Shown here in pieces: positions 16,473 to 25,861 of a DNA stretch of 64,000 bases; position 1 is the stretch's first letter, and every line of letters starts with the position of its first letter. The stretch comes from Turicibacter sanguinis (GTDB lineage Bacteria; Bacillota_I; Bacilli_A; MOL361; Turicibacteraceae), in contig NZ_CP053187.1 in assembly GCF_013046825.1 (NCBI RefSeq), forward strand, positions 2,886,001 through 2,950,000. Direction: 5' to 3'. Made by a program: the position numbers and the translations under genes. The notes below the pieces were generated by a model that had not been told where the DNA came from, did not search any database, and saw nothing but the letters and a program-made list of their open reading frames with translations.

Positions 16473-17243
16473 TTAATTAAATTTTCTTGTTTGACGAGCC
16501 AAGATTATTTTGACAATCAATGAAAATAGGGCAGGTCCAACTAAGTAAGCTAGCATAGCCAGTAGCGTATAAGCGACTTGACTATGTTTTTGAATTTCAT
16601 GAACAAAGGCAAATGGAACATTAAAGGGTTCTCGAAGTAACATAATGTTTGATCCAAATAAAACATTTAAGATAATTGATATCATGGCTCCTATCATAAA
16701 ATAAACACTAAAATAAACATAAGTTTTTCGGTTTACTAAAGTTTTTTGCTGTTTTAAATACATAAAGCTTAAATAAATCATAGCCGTATGGAAGAACAGA
16801 CTGTATAAACATAAGTAATGCCAAATGGGATATCTCATGAGTGACGTTGTCGGGAAAATTAAAAATCCAATTCCCCCAAGTAAAGCACCCATGATAATAA
16901 ATGCATCACCGAGTTTTTTAAACACGCCTTTTCCATAGCCACTAAGCCATAACGCATATATAAACAATGAGCAATACGATAATGGGAACCATGCATCTAA
17001 CCAGGTATAGCCGAAATAAAAGTTATAGCCAATTTTAATGAGCTCGAGAAGGGTGATGATAACCGCTAAGATTTTGGTTAACTTCATCACTGTTTTCCAC
17101 TGCATCTTTCTTGAGGCAAGTAAACACACACCTACTATCACAAAACAAACCAATAATGAGATAAGATGGGCGCTTGTAAACATCCCTGCACTTGGATATT
17201 GATCCAATGGCGCAAAAAATGCCGAACTCATTTGTTTTAGCAT
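16473..17243 (-). CDS. YwaF/TIGR02206-family integral membrane protein
   Basis: 256 residues, about seven hydrophobic helices, ATG after AAGGAGG. Characteristic pieces are HLISLL near the start, LPLSYCSLFIYALWL-type motif (here FPLSYCSLFIY), FLIFPTTSL and the FHTAMIYLSF histidine motif near 150. This matches the YwaF family, related in pattern to eukaryotic TMEM164. Biochemical role in bacteria is not established to my knowledge. The gene starts 2 bases after the stop of the glycosyltransferase gene, so the two form an operon and may act on the same envelope lipid or polymer. Confidence 0.75.
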   Translation of the reverse strand: MLKQMSSAFFAPLDQYPSAGMFTSAHLISLLVCFVIVGVCLLASRKMQWKTVMKLTKILAVIITLLELIKIGYNFYFGYTWLDAWFPLSYCSLFIYALWLSGYGKGVFKKLGDAFIIMGALLGGIGFLIFPTTSLMRYPIWHYLCLYSLFFHTAMIYLSFMYLKQQKTLVNRKTYVYFSVYFMIGAMISIILNVLFGSNIMLLREPFNVPFAFVHEIQKHSQVAYTLLAMLAYLVGPALFSLIVKIILARQTRKFN

Positions 17244-17245
17244 CC

Positions 17246-18487
17246 TTATCCCTCCTTAATTTCAGCTATTGTTTTTGCTTTACTATGTTCAATGGGTTTC
17301 CATTCCACTTTTTTAAATAAAGCCGTAATCGTAATAGGAATATACGTTAACATAAATAATGGGAATGTGAAAATATACAGAACTTTTTTGAAGTTCGTCG
17401 TGTGAATTTTATTCCACTGCGTAAACGTTGTTAACGCTCCGATGGCAACTAACGTAAAGTAAATATTAATAATCATTTGCTGTAAACTACGAATAATAAC
17501 AGCCACTTCATAACGCGAGAAATCCCCCAATAACAGAGCCAATCCATTAAATAAAATACTAAAAATAGTTAAGAAGATAGCTGGGCTAATGACCATAAAC
17601 ATGTCAAAGCATGATGAGTTTTTTCGAAGCGCCCCCTTCATTAAATTCCCACCATATTGACGAAAGACTTGGAAAAATCCTTTTGCCCAACGAAGACGTT
17701 GTCTAAATGATTGTTTGAATTTAATTGGTTGCTCATCATATAAGACGGCATTTCGGCAATACCCAATTTTTTCGCCTGAAAGAACATTATCTACGGTGAA
17801 TTGAATATCTTCTGTTAACAAGAAAAATTTCCATCCGTCATATTTTTCAATAATACGACGACTAAAGAAGAAGCCTGTTCCAGAGACAGCGCAACTTGTT
17901 CCAAGTAACATACGTCCTCGATTTAAATATTCTGATTCCCATAAAAACCAGATGGCGTATCCCGCTGAAATCCAATTATCACCAAAGTTTTTGGAGTTAC
18001 GATAACTCGTGATGATGTCATAACCATCGGAGAACGTTTTATTCATTTCTAAAATATAGTTTTGATCCAAAACATTATCCGCATCAAAAACAAAATATCC
18101 GTCAAAACGCTCATTGTTTCTTTCCATCTGGTCTAGTAAATATTCCATCGCATAGCCTTTACCAATTTTATCTTGATTAAAGCGTTCATAGACGACGGCT
18201 CCTAGATTTCTTGCAATTTGAGCGGTATTATCCGTACAATTATCTGCGACAACAAAAACCGTTACGTTGCCCTTTTGATACGTTTGTGCCTGAATACTCT
18301 CAATCAAATGGCCAATCACTTCTGCCTCATTTCGTGCAGCGATTAAGACGGCAAAATGATGAGCTTTTTCTTCTTTATGCGGTTTATCTTTTTGAACTAA
18401 GGCCGTTGCTACATATAGGAATTGATAACAATAACAGACGAAAAAAATTGCTGCCACCGTAAAGTTAATCATTATTAGTTTTTCCAT
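17246..18487 (-). CDS. Membrane glycosyltransferase family 2 (processive type)
   Basis: 413 residues, ATG after GAGGAGAG. One N-terminal TM helix (about 5-25), a GT-A domain with VLIAARNEAEVI, VVADNCTDNT, the DxD motif in VFDAD (about 137), GTGFFFSRR, the acceptor-site TED and the QRLRW motif typical of processive beta-glycosyltransferases (cellulose synthase/hyaluronan synthase/IcaA type), then two to three C-terminal TM helices. It probably builds an envelope polysaccharide or glycolipid from a nucleotide sugar; the sugar is unknown. Operon partner is the YwaF-like protein. Confidence 0.85.
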   Translation of the reverse strand: MEKLIMINFTVAAIFFVCYCYQFLYVATALVQKDKPHKEEKAHHFAVLIAARNEAEVIGHLIESIQAQTYQKGNVTVFVVADNCTDNTAQIARNLGAVVYERFNQDKIGKGYAMEYLLDQMERNNERFDGYFVFDADNVLDQNYILEMNKTFSDGYDIITSYRNSKNFGDNWISAGYAIWFLWESEYLNRGRMLLGTSCAVSGTGFFFSRRIIEKYDGWKFFLLTEDIQFTVDNVLSGEKIGYCRNAVLYDEQPIKFKQSFRQRLRWAKGFFQVFRQYGGNLMKGALRKNSSCFDMFMVISPAIFLTIFSILFNGLALLLGDFSRYEVAVIIRSLQQMIINIYFTLVAIGALTTFTQWNKIHTTNFKKVLYIFTFPLFMLTYIPITITALFKKVEWKPIEHSKAKTIAEIKEG

Positions 18488-19238
18488 AAATCTCTCCTCA
18501 ATATGACTTAGACATGGTTGTCATTTGTATTCGTTTAAGTTAGCTCTTTAATCTTCATCATAATAGGTGTTGAAACAGATTTATTTGACATGGCTCTATC
18601 TCACATTAAAATAAAGACATCTCAAAATCACTCTATTTGACAATCCTCTTTCTGTTTAAAATTCGAGCGATTGTGACAAACATACATGATAACAATATTT
18701 TATTGAATTGACAACACATTAACTTAAACATTCTATAAACAAGCGCTTTCTATTTTCAATATTGGTGCAAGAATTCATTATTCTAATTAAAAAGATTAGA
18801 ATCTGTTTTAAAAATAAGTTAATTTTTGAGTTTCGATTCTCGTCGACAATTTGTGTCATTGCTGACATCTAGACTTATTTTAGAAAGCTTAGCCTTTCAA
18901 ATCAATAGTTCACGTCATTTCTATACAAAATCACTACTATATTCACTATTTTGCTACATTTTTTATACATTTATTAAAATTTAGGTCCATTTAGTTTGGA
19001 TTGATAAAAAAGATTCTATCCTTAACTTAACCTATCTTCTATGAAGTATTCTTATTTTTAATCTTGATTTTGACGGAATCTAAAATAAACCAGTAAGTTT
19101 TTTCGACATTTTTCTATCTTTTCTAAGAATTATGCTTTAAAATATAGGATGATTCTTTGATTATAATTCATGATCTAAATAAAAAAGCTTGCCAAAATGC
19201 AAGACTCTAATTAACGGATTATGAAGGAGGGATTTAAA
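18488..19238. other. 750-base intergenic region between divergent envelope genes
   Basis: Very AT-rich, no ORF with a ribosome site. It holds TTGACA-type -35 boxes (e.g. 18708-18713) but no unambiguous promoter and no convincing folded RNA. Region length suggests regulation of the glycosyltransferase and sulfatase genes. Confidence 0.4.
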
Positions 19239-21926
19239 ATGAAACAGTTTAATCTATTTAAGATTTGCATTGGAATCTTAACAGCCTATGGTATTCTCAC
19301 TTGGACGAATAGTCAAACGTCTCAACTTCTATTAAGTATCCTAGTGACAGCCCTTTGGTGCGTGGCTTATTTTTTCATAACCAAGCAAATCAATGTCAAA
19401 AATAAATCCAATCTAAACCTTATTGTTTTTTTAATCACCTTAATTAGTGTCTCATATTTCAATTTTACGATTGAGAGGCCATTACCCTTTCTAACACAAT
19501 CTTATTCATTAAGTTTTGTTGCGAGTGAGGGACCTGTTCAAATTTCTCAAATGAATGTAAATCATCAAAATTTGGATTTAAGTACTCTAACGACAGACAA
19601 TGATTGGATTTTTAAAGAAACATTAGCAAGCTCTAATGGTACTCCTTTAACTCTATCCAACCTAAAAAATGAGTTAATCGGCATCCAACTTTTAAAAACG
19701 AGTGGAGCTGGAACTCTTTCTATTTATCGTAACGATCATCTCGTTAAAACCATTCATTTAAATAGTACAACAGAGAACGATTTAAAAATTAAAGTGTCAC
19801 CCGACTATCCTATTTTATTAAACCTCGCTTATATGGGCTCGCTGATGGCTTTTTATCTCATTTTAAGTTATCTGGTGGCTTTTGCTGGCAAACTGACACA
19901 AAGGTTCAATGTTGAAGCTTTATCACCTGAAATCATTGGATATGCTGCACTGCCTATCCTCCTCATCACTTTATTTAAATGGACCGGACTTGCCAATGTC
20001 TCTTATCGTCCTCTATTATTAATGATCTTCTTCATTTCTATAACGGGAAGTGAAATCGGATTATTTAAAAAAGTAAAAATGAAACACAATGATTCATTCA
20101 TCAAGTGGATTCGTATTTTCTTCTACTTAATACTCACTTCGATTCTGACCATCTTAGTGATGCAAATCATTTACTTTTTCCCAAACTTTGATATCACCAT
20201 GACATGGATTGCACATCATATCAACTTAATTTTCTTGGCTTCAACAATTGTCTTTAGTATTAGTTTGGCATTATATTGTCTTTTTAATCACTTAATTTTA
20301 GCAATTAGCTTATCAAACCTCTTATTAATTGTCGTTGGCATTGCGAACTACTATAAAATGCTTGTCGTTGGAGAACCAATTTATCCGTCAGATATGTCTA
20401 TGTTATCGCAAATGGATGAAATCGTAGGCTATGTTAAAGAAATTTTATCGCCAGCTCTGATTGGTGGATTAATGGCTTTCATCATTGGTCTAGCTATTCT
20501 TTCCGTCTTCACACGTAAAGGAACAAAACTAACACTCAAATCCCGTGTCATTGGATTAGTTTTAGCACTTTTTTATCTCGCCTCAACCTTTTACTACGAT
20601 AAAACATTCATGAATCCGATCGTCACTAAGACAGTGAATTTCTCAAAATGGAACCAACTTTCAAACTATCAACAAAATGGCTTCCTATTTGGATTTATCA
20701 CCAATCTTCAAAACGACTTGATGATTAAAAATGAAAACTATAGTGAAGCCAATATGCAACAAATCACTGATTATTATACTGAAAAAGCAAAAGAATATAA
20801 TCAAAACTTAACGAATACCCAAACACCTAATGTGATGGTCATTGTCAGTGAGTCATTAAGTGATCCAACTGTGTTTAATCAATTAACATTTAGTGAAGAT
20901 CCACTTCCTAACTTAAGACAATACATGCAAACTTATTCATCAGGGAACATGTTATCACCTTTTAAAGGCAACCGTACCGCAAATATTGAGTTTGAATTTT
21001 TACTTGGCTTTACAAACTCTTTATTACTAGAAGGAACCGTCCCATTCCAACAAGCTTTAAGTCAAAAAACAGAGATTCCATCGATTGTCTCTTACTTTGA
21101 TGATTTAGGTTACTCTTCAATTGCGATTCATCCAAATAATGCAGCCTTCTATAAACGAAGTCTCGTTTATCCAGCTCTTGGATTTGATGAATTTATGTCA
21201 ATTGATAAAATGACAGCCCCTGAATATATTGATAGTGGGAAATATGTAACAGACGAATACGTATTTAATCAAATGTACGACCATTTACTAAACACAGAAG
21301 GTCCTACCTTCACGTATGGATTAACCATGCAAAATCACATCCCTATCTTTGATGAGAAATTCGGTCCAACGTCCATAACCGTTACAGATTCATCTGGAGT
21401 TGAAAACAAGGAAATGGAAACTTATGCAGAGGGTCTAAAAGAAACAGATACTGCCTTAAAAGACTTTATTACCAAAATTGAAAACTATGATGAACCAACG
21501 GTTGTTGTCTTCTTTGGAGACCATTTAGTCAACTTCTCATCCGATATTCATGCTGCTCATGGATACGTTGATAAAGATCCAAATGCACAGACAGCTAAAT
21601 TATTCTATGAAACACCTTTATTAATTATGTCAAACATCCAAGACTTTAACATTGAAAACATTTATGATGTCAGCCCAATCTTTATTGCTCCCCTAATCTT
21701 AAAAGAGCTTAATTTGCCACTGACACCTTTCCAAATGTTCTTATCTGATTTATACGAAGAATTCAGTGTGTTACATAACAACTTTAAAATGGATGCTAAC
21801 CAAAACCAAGTTAATGAATTAACAGCAAAACAACAACAACTTTTATTAACCTTTGAATTAATTCAATACGATATTTTAGAAGGTTCAGAAGACTTACTTC
21901 CTACTTTCTTCAATGTCCCTGAGTAA
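19239..21926 (+). CDS. LTA-synthase-like sulfatase/phosphoglycerol transferase
   Basis: Start at ATG 19239, 7 bases after AAGGAGGGA; 895 residues. N-terminal membrane part with about ten hydrophobic helices, interrupted by an extracytoplasmic insert (about 75-195). The C-terminal sulfatase-fold domain starts near PNVMVIVSESLSD (about 535): acid in VSES, catalytic threonine in GNRTANIEFE (T580), and metal ligands in FFGDH (D761, H762). These match the glycerol-phosphate transferases LtaS and relatives, which use phosphatidylglycerol to make teichoic acid or modify polymers. It is about 250 residues longer than LtaS, so a related transferase is equally possible. Monocistronic with strong terminator. 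Confidence 0.85.
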   Translation: MKQFNLFKICIGILTAYGILTWTNSQTSQLLLSILVTALWCVAYFFITKQINVKNKSNLNLIVFLITLISVSYFNFTIERPLPFLTQSYSLSFVASEGPVQISQMNVNHQNLDLSTLTTDNDWIFKETLASSNGTPLTLSNLKNELIGIQLLKTSGAGTLSIYRNDHLVKTIHLNSTTENDLKIKVSPDYPILLNLAYMGSLMAFYLILSYLVAFAGKLTQRFNVEALSPEIIGYAALPILLITLFKWTGLANVSYRPLLLMIFFISITGSEIGLFKKVKMKHNDSFIKWIRIFFYLILTSILTILVMQIIYFFPNFDITMTWIAHHINLIFLASTIVFSISLALYCLFNHLILAISLSNLLLIVVGIANYYKMLVVGEPIYPSDMSMLSQMDEIVGYVKEILSPALIGGLMAFIIGLAILSVFTRKGTKLTLKSRVIGLVLALFYLASTFYYDKTFMNPIVTKTVNFSKWNQLSNYQQNGFLFGFITNLQNDLMIKNENYSEANMQQITDYYTEKAKEYNQNLTNTQTPNVMVIVSESLSDPTVFNQLTFSEDPLPNLRQYMQTYSSGNMLSPFKGNRTANIEFEFLLGFTNSLLLEGTVPFQQALSQKTEIPSIVSYFDDLGYSSIAIHPNNAAFYKRSLVYPALGFDEFMSIDKMTAPEYIDSGKYVTDEYVFNQMYDHLLNTEGPTFTYGLTMQNHIPIFDEKFGPTSITVTDSSGVENKEMETYAEGLKETDTALKDFITKIENYDEPTVVVFFGDHLVNFSSDIHAAHGYVDKDPNAQTAKLFYETPLLIMSNIQDFNIENIYDVSPIFIAPLILKELNLPLTPFQMFLSDLYEEFSVLHNNFKMDANQNQVNELTAKQQQLLLTFELIQYDILEGSEDLLPTFFNVPE

Positions 21927-21932
21927 ACTAAA

Positions 21933-21970
21933 AAGCGTATCAGATCGCAATGGCTTGATACGCTTTTTTT
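21933..21970 (+). terminator. Terminator of the sulfatase gene
   Basis: AAGCGTATCA and TGATACGCTT arms, seven T. Confidence 0.9.
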
Positions 21971-22038
21971 CTTATTCCACCGTAAATGAAATCTCCTCAT
22001 TTGGCTTTTTATTTTGACAATTTTCCCTTATATCTCAT

Positions 22039-23538
22039 CTATCTTCTTCCCCTATCCATTTTCTGAGCGAGCTTTTTAACAATTTCTAAAATAGCTAATG
22101 CATCACGACTCGCACTGCGTGGAAAGACATATGGGATATCGAAATAATCACAAATACCTTCAATTCCTAGTTTTGCAGGACTTGGATATAAATCATGAAA
22201 ACAATAATAAATTAATTGAAATAAGCAAAGTGTTTCATAAGACTGATTTAACCACACCCCATTTTGACGACACGTATGAATTAAAACGCCTTCGCGCTTG
22301 GTCATCACATGAGATAATAAATTTTTTCCGACTAAATGAGCTTGTAACTCTTCATTAATACTTAAAAAATCAGGCGCCTTTTCAAACATCGATTCTTCAT
22401 AGCCCATCTCAAGCACTTTTTCACTCAGTGGTTGTTTCGAATAAACTAATGTTTGATACACGACTTCTCCCGCTAAATTCACTAGCGCAACATCAATGAG
22501 CGTCATCATCTTAGAATGTTTAGATTCATTTCCATATGCCATCAAAATTAAAGCATTTGGGTCATTTAAAAATTTTTCAAACTGCGACTCGAGTCGTAAT
22601 TTTCCTTGTTCATGTGCAACTTGTTTCCGAACTTCTAAGCACGTTAAACAAAGGCGCTCCTCTAATCTCCCCTTCTCTAATGTCATCTCTCCACATTGGC
22701 AAAGAGCAGACTGAGGGATATCATCTAAATGAAATACTTTAATTTCTTTAACGCATTTCTTTCGGTTACGGCTCCCCATCTTTTTATAAACACCCACAGG
22801 TTGTAATCCAAGCCCCACCACATCTAGTCTGTAATGTTGTGACAGTTCCGTTAACGAATACAACTGACCACTTTCTTTTACCTCGATTTGAGAGAGTCGA
22901 GGTAACAAAGAGATTTCATTTACGCCATCACTACATTCTAGTGAAATATACGCCTTCATATCTTGAATCGGTAATCTTCTAGCACGTGATTCATCAAAAA
23001 TTTGTAAATGTCCCGTTAAATAAGACTTAATGGCACGTTCACTTTGCAAATAAGATTCAACCGTTTCCAACGTCTGATGCACCAAAACCTTTTTAACATA
23101 AGTCTCTTCTTCAAAATACCCGTGTATAATCGTATACCACTTATTCTTAATCAAAGAAGGCAGGATTTCTGACGTTTTAGGAAGATAAAAGACGCCAGAC
23201 GCTAACTCTTCATCTGATAATTTCTCAATGCCCCATCCAACATGAGTATAATCTTCTAGGTACGTCAACTCACCTTCTGATGATGCCACCTCATAGACAA
23301 AATAATCTTCTTCATTACTCGCAAATTTCGGAACAGTATAAATGCCATGGCCAGTTCTAACAAGACATAAGTAATGATTCACAGCTGATTTAAAATAAGA
23401 TTCTTGTTCACACGGCATTTCATCCATAAAATGACCATTTGCATAAACCTCAATTTGACCATTGTCATATTCTAATTTAAATAAAATTCCTCTAATCCAC
23501 TGTTCATAATCACGAGCCCCAACTTCTGATAAATACAT
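22039..23538 (-). CDS. Zinc-ribbon protein with C-terminal RNase H/DnaQ-like domain, function unknown
   Basis: Start at ATG 23538, 7 bases after GAGGGAG; 499 residues. N-terminal 1-260 is not recognised. Near 270-300 a cysteine cluster CQCGEMT..LCLTC forms a probable zinc ribbon. The C-terminal 190 residues have the layout of a DEDD exonuclease: a first strand MMTLIDVALVN with a following turn GEVVYQTLVYSKQPL, the helix/strand LQAHLVGKNLLSH, and a late SASRDALAILEIVKKL with an aspartate. The first motif lacks the usual glutamate (D-x-E), so activity may be lost. Single gene. Confidence 0.6.
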   Translation of the reverse strand: MYLSEVGARDYEQWIRGILFKLEYDNGQIEVYANGHFMDEMPCEQESYFKSAVNHYLCLVRTGHGIYTVPKFASNEEDYFVYEVASSEGELTYLEDYTHVGWGIEKLSDEELASGVFYLPKTSEILPSLIKNKWYTIIHGYFEEETYVKKVLVHQTLETVESYLQSERAIKSYLTGHLQIFDESRARRLPIQDMKAYISLECSDGVNEISLLPRLSQIEVKESGQLYSLTELSQHYRLDVVGLGLQPVGVYKKMGSRNRKKCVKEIKVFHLDDIPQSALCQCGEMTLEKGRLEERLCLTCLEVRKQVAHEQGKLRLESQFEKFLNDPNALILMAYGNESKHSKMMTLIDVALVNLAGEVVYQTLVYSKQPLSEKVLEMGYEESMFEKAPDFLSINEELQAHLVGKNLLSHVMTKREGVLIHTCRQNGVWLNQSYETLCLFQLIYYCFHDLYPSPAKLGIEGICDYFDIPYVFPRSASRDALAILEIVKKLAQKMDRGRR

Positions 23539-23836
23539 GTTTATTCTCCCTCGAATCAAATTCCTTTTTTTGACAGTTTATAACATAATATTACCATACT
23601 AATCCTTCATTTCCTATCTTTAAAACCATAAAACCTAACTTATGATTTTGTTTTATTGTTTTTTTAAACAGATAATTAATAAATTTTCAATCCTTAAAAT
23701 ATTTTTCTTATTAAAATAATAAATTTTACATTTTTGGCCTACTCAATCGTAAGTCTCACGTCATACTGAATGATGTTATCATCTCATTCAGCTAACCATG
23801 ATCTCTTACTTAAAATAGAGTGGATTTAACTTAAAC
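23539..23836. other. Intergenic, one hairpin
   Basis: AT-rich, contains CTGAATGA (23766-23773) paired with TCATTCAG (23784-23791) without a T-run. Nothing else recognised. Confidence 0.3.
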
Positions 23837-23907
23837 AAAAAAAAACTCTGATAAATATAGTTTAAAATGTTTCATTCACATTTTTAAACTAAACATTTAT
23901 CAAAGCT
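23837..23907 (-). terminator. Long terminator ending the large RNA candidate
   Basis: Minus-strand stem of about 25 pairs (23846-23870 with 23878-23904, small bulges) followed by nine T. A U-G pair exists on the minus RNA that would be a C-A mismatch on the plus strand. Confidence 0.8.
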
Positions 23908-24510
23908 TTTAAATGATATTGAGTAATGTTTTATTAGAGTATTTTTTCGTTTATGAACCATAAGAATTTGGGTAATTTTTTCATAAACAAATAGGATGAT
24001 AGCGATGATTTCCTACTTTGGGAGAATAAAAAACCATCTGCTTGCTTCACATGATTTAACAAGTATTGTCCTATTTTGGGATACAGGCCAATACTGAGTC
24101 ATTTTCAATTCATGGATGAAAAGGCATATCATACGATTGGGAGGCCATACGATGCTTTCATCTCATAAATGATCACGACTCTAATCCAAAAAGGATTAGG
24201 AATTAGGACTTTAGTGCCATTGCTTGAGTCCTAGATTGAAATGAATGAGTAGCCTAGATCATAACGTTTTTGAGATGCTTTATGATCAGGTCCAATAAAG
24301 AATCCGTAGATTCAATGACTGCAACCTCACACTACCGCAAACAGGTGATTGCCATTTTATCTAAAAACAGGTGTCATTAAACATAAAAGAATCTATCTTA
24401 CCTTCTATGGCAACTAGCTAGCATCATCATCTTGAGTTAAGCCCTGTAGCTTGGCGTCCTTAAATTTCCTTAAGTTTGTCTATTTGATTGCATGTCCTAC
24501 GATTTCTTCA
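23837..24510 (-). ncRNA. Candidate large structured non-coding RNA (about 670 nt)
   Basis: A gene-free stretch with a good promoter at one end (24517-24545) and a strong terminator at the other. Inside, hairpins occur one after another: 23946-23957/23980-23991, 24062-24068/24089-24095, 24181-24187/24193-24199, 24204-24210/24227-24233, 24257-24264/24280-24287, 24300-24304/24309-24313. G-U pairs in three stems favour the minus strand. The loop of the 24257-24287 hairpin (CATCTC on the minus strand) can pair with GAGATG made from 24159-24164, a possible pseudoknot. No ORF of note. Size and layout recall OLE, ROOL or GOLLD RNAs, but I cannot match any of them. Confidence 0.6.
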
Positions 24511-24516
24511 TGTTTA

Positions 24517-24545
24517 ATTATAACGAAGACAAATTCCATTGTATA
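24517..24545 (-). promoter_or_regulatory. Promoter of the large RNA candidate
   Basis: On the minus strand TATACA (24540-24545), 17-base spacer, TATAAT (24517-24522). Transcription would start near 24510. Confidence 0.5.
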
Positions 24546-24558
24546 CCCTAAATAGGGT
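24545..24558. promoter_or_regulatory. Palindrome between divergent transcription units
   Basis: ACCCTA-AA-TAGGGT, perfect, between the RNA candidate promoter and the coiled-coil gene. Possible operator; regulator unknown. Confidence 0.35.
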
Positions 24559-24631
24559 GTCAACTTTGTCACCGTATTTGTTATAATCAATCTAAAAATA
24601 GCCAAACTACTTTTAAAAAGGAGGAATTATT

Positions 24632-24910
24632 TTGAGTGTCGTGGAAATTCACATGGAATTAACCAATAAGCAATATGCGTTGCAAGATCATCTCTTTGAA
24701 CTTCAACACGAAATGGATTTAGTTGAAAAAAACATCGAAGCTCATGAGCAAGATCCTTTCATTTCAGAAGAGCAAGTTCAATCTCTGTATCGTCATCTCT
24801 GGTCTTTACAGGCTGATTTTAATGAAAGTAAAAAAGAATTAGAGACCGTCAAAAAACGTTTAAGTGAACTAGTTGAGATAGTAGGCGGTATCATGAGTTC
24901 AGATTTTTAA
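24632..24910 (+). CDS. Small coiled-coil hypothetical protein, 92 residues
   Basis: TTG start, 7 bases after AAGGAGG, the strongest signal in the region; an ATG eight codons further on has none. The product is almost entirely helical and charged, with heptad-like repeats (LQHEMDLVEKNIEAHEQ, LQADFNESKKELETVKKRL), so a coiled-coil or helical bundle is likely. Divergent from the large RNA candidate. Function unknown. Confidence 0.65.
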   Translation: MSVVEIHMELTNKQYALQDHLFELQHEMDLVEKNIEAHEQDPFISEEQVQSLYRHLWSLQADFNESKKELETVKKRLSELVEIVGGIMSSDF

Positions 24911-24912
24911 AG

Positions 24913-24938
24913 GCACTTTTGATAAAAGTGCTTTTTTT
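24913..24938. terminator. Terminator between convergent genes
   Basis: GCACTTTT and AAAAGTGC around GAT, seven T on the plus strand. Confidence 0.85.
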
Positions 24939-25551
24939 AGGCTAATTGTTTGGCAATAAAACGTCCCTTAAATAATTTCTTCACCCGATTTAATGTGTGA
25001 GACAAGCTCTCTTCATCTGCATGAATCGGTATTGCCTTCATCTCTTTTACTGAGGCATTACTCGGATCTTGTGGCAAGTTAAGGTGAAAAGATTTTAAAA
25101 TTTTATTCGTTACCTCATCCATATTTACAAAATATTCATTAAATAAAACCGTCACTTTAATCATGATTTGATTCACCACCACAATAAGAGAGGTCTCACA
25201 CCCTTTAAACCCAAGGTCATTTTTAATAATCATCCCCTGATAACCATCCACTTTAATTCCTTTAATTTCAGCAGACTTTCTCATTAACAACTGTTGATTT
25301 TTCATAACAGGTGTCATCCCCTCATCGAGTTGTTGACGTGTAATCGAAATAGTAAGGGGAGAATCAACGCTCGATTGTCCCTCAATAGCCATTAAGTCAT
25401 AACCATCCAAATTCATTAATACCTCTAACTGTCTCGGAATCATAATCGAAGCATCCATTAATTGATATCTCACTAAATGATCATAACGATATCGTCCTCC
25501 ATAGAACGCCTCAAAACAATTCTCATCCTTCAAAAATTTCTCCATTTTCAT
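24937..25551 (-). CDS. Hypothetical protein, 204 residues
   Basis: ATG after AAAGGGGA. No signal peptide or TM helix. Alternating strands in the middle (PLTISITRQQL, IKGIKVDGYQGMIIKND, TSLIVVVNQIMIKVTVLF) resemble the fold of small lipid- or DUF4367-type domains, but nothing is diagnostic. The C-terminus is basic (VKKLFKGRF). Function unknown. Confidence 0.65.
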   Translation of the reverse strand: MKMEKFLKDENCFEAFYGGRYRYDHLVRYQLMDASIMIPRQLEVLMNLDGYDLMAIEGQSSVDSPLTISITRQQLDEGMTPVMKNQQLLMRKSAEIKGIKVDGYQGMIIKNDLGFKGCETSLIVVVNQIMIKVTVLFNEYFVNMDEVTNKILKSFHLNLPQDPSNASVKEMKAIPIHADEESLSHTLNRVKKLFKGRFIAKQLA

Positions 25552-25861
25552 CTATCCGTGTCCCCTTTATCCATAAAATATCGCCGTGTATCTGACAGCT
25601 CGTTTACATGTTTACATTATATTGACAAAAATCTCAAAATAGACCTAACTTTTTCATAAAATGAGGCGGATGGAAAAAGACAAATATTCCTTTAAATCGA
25701 ATATCTTTCAAAATGCAGACTTTTTTTATGTAAGATGTTGCCCCTTTTTGTTTTAATGGTTCACTTCCTTTTTTTAATTTTGAAAACATTTGTCAATCAC
25801 GTCGTAAATCTCTTTCTTCTTTTGTATACTATAGCATATTAAGGAAGAGAGGGATTAACCA
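25552..25861. other. Divergent intergenic region, AT-rich
   Basis: TATACT at about 25829 could be a -10 box for the rightward gene; no clear -35 or RNA structure seen. Confidence 0.3.

Noticed and set aside
23766-23791. CTGAATGA/TCATTCAG hairpin as part of the large RNA
   Set aside because: It lies beyond the terminator at 23837, so probably not in the transcript.
3423-24199. CTAATCC...GGATTAG stems at 3423-3453 and 24181-24199 as a shared repeat family
   Set aside because: Only the seven-base core is shared; stems, loops and flanks differ. Likely coincidence.
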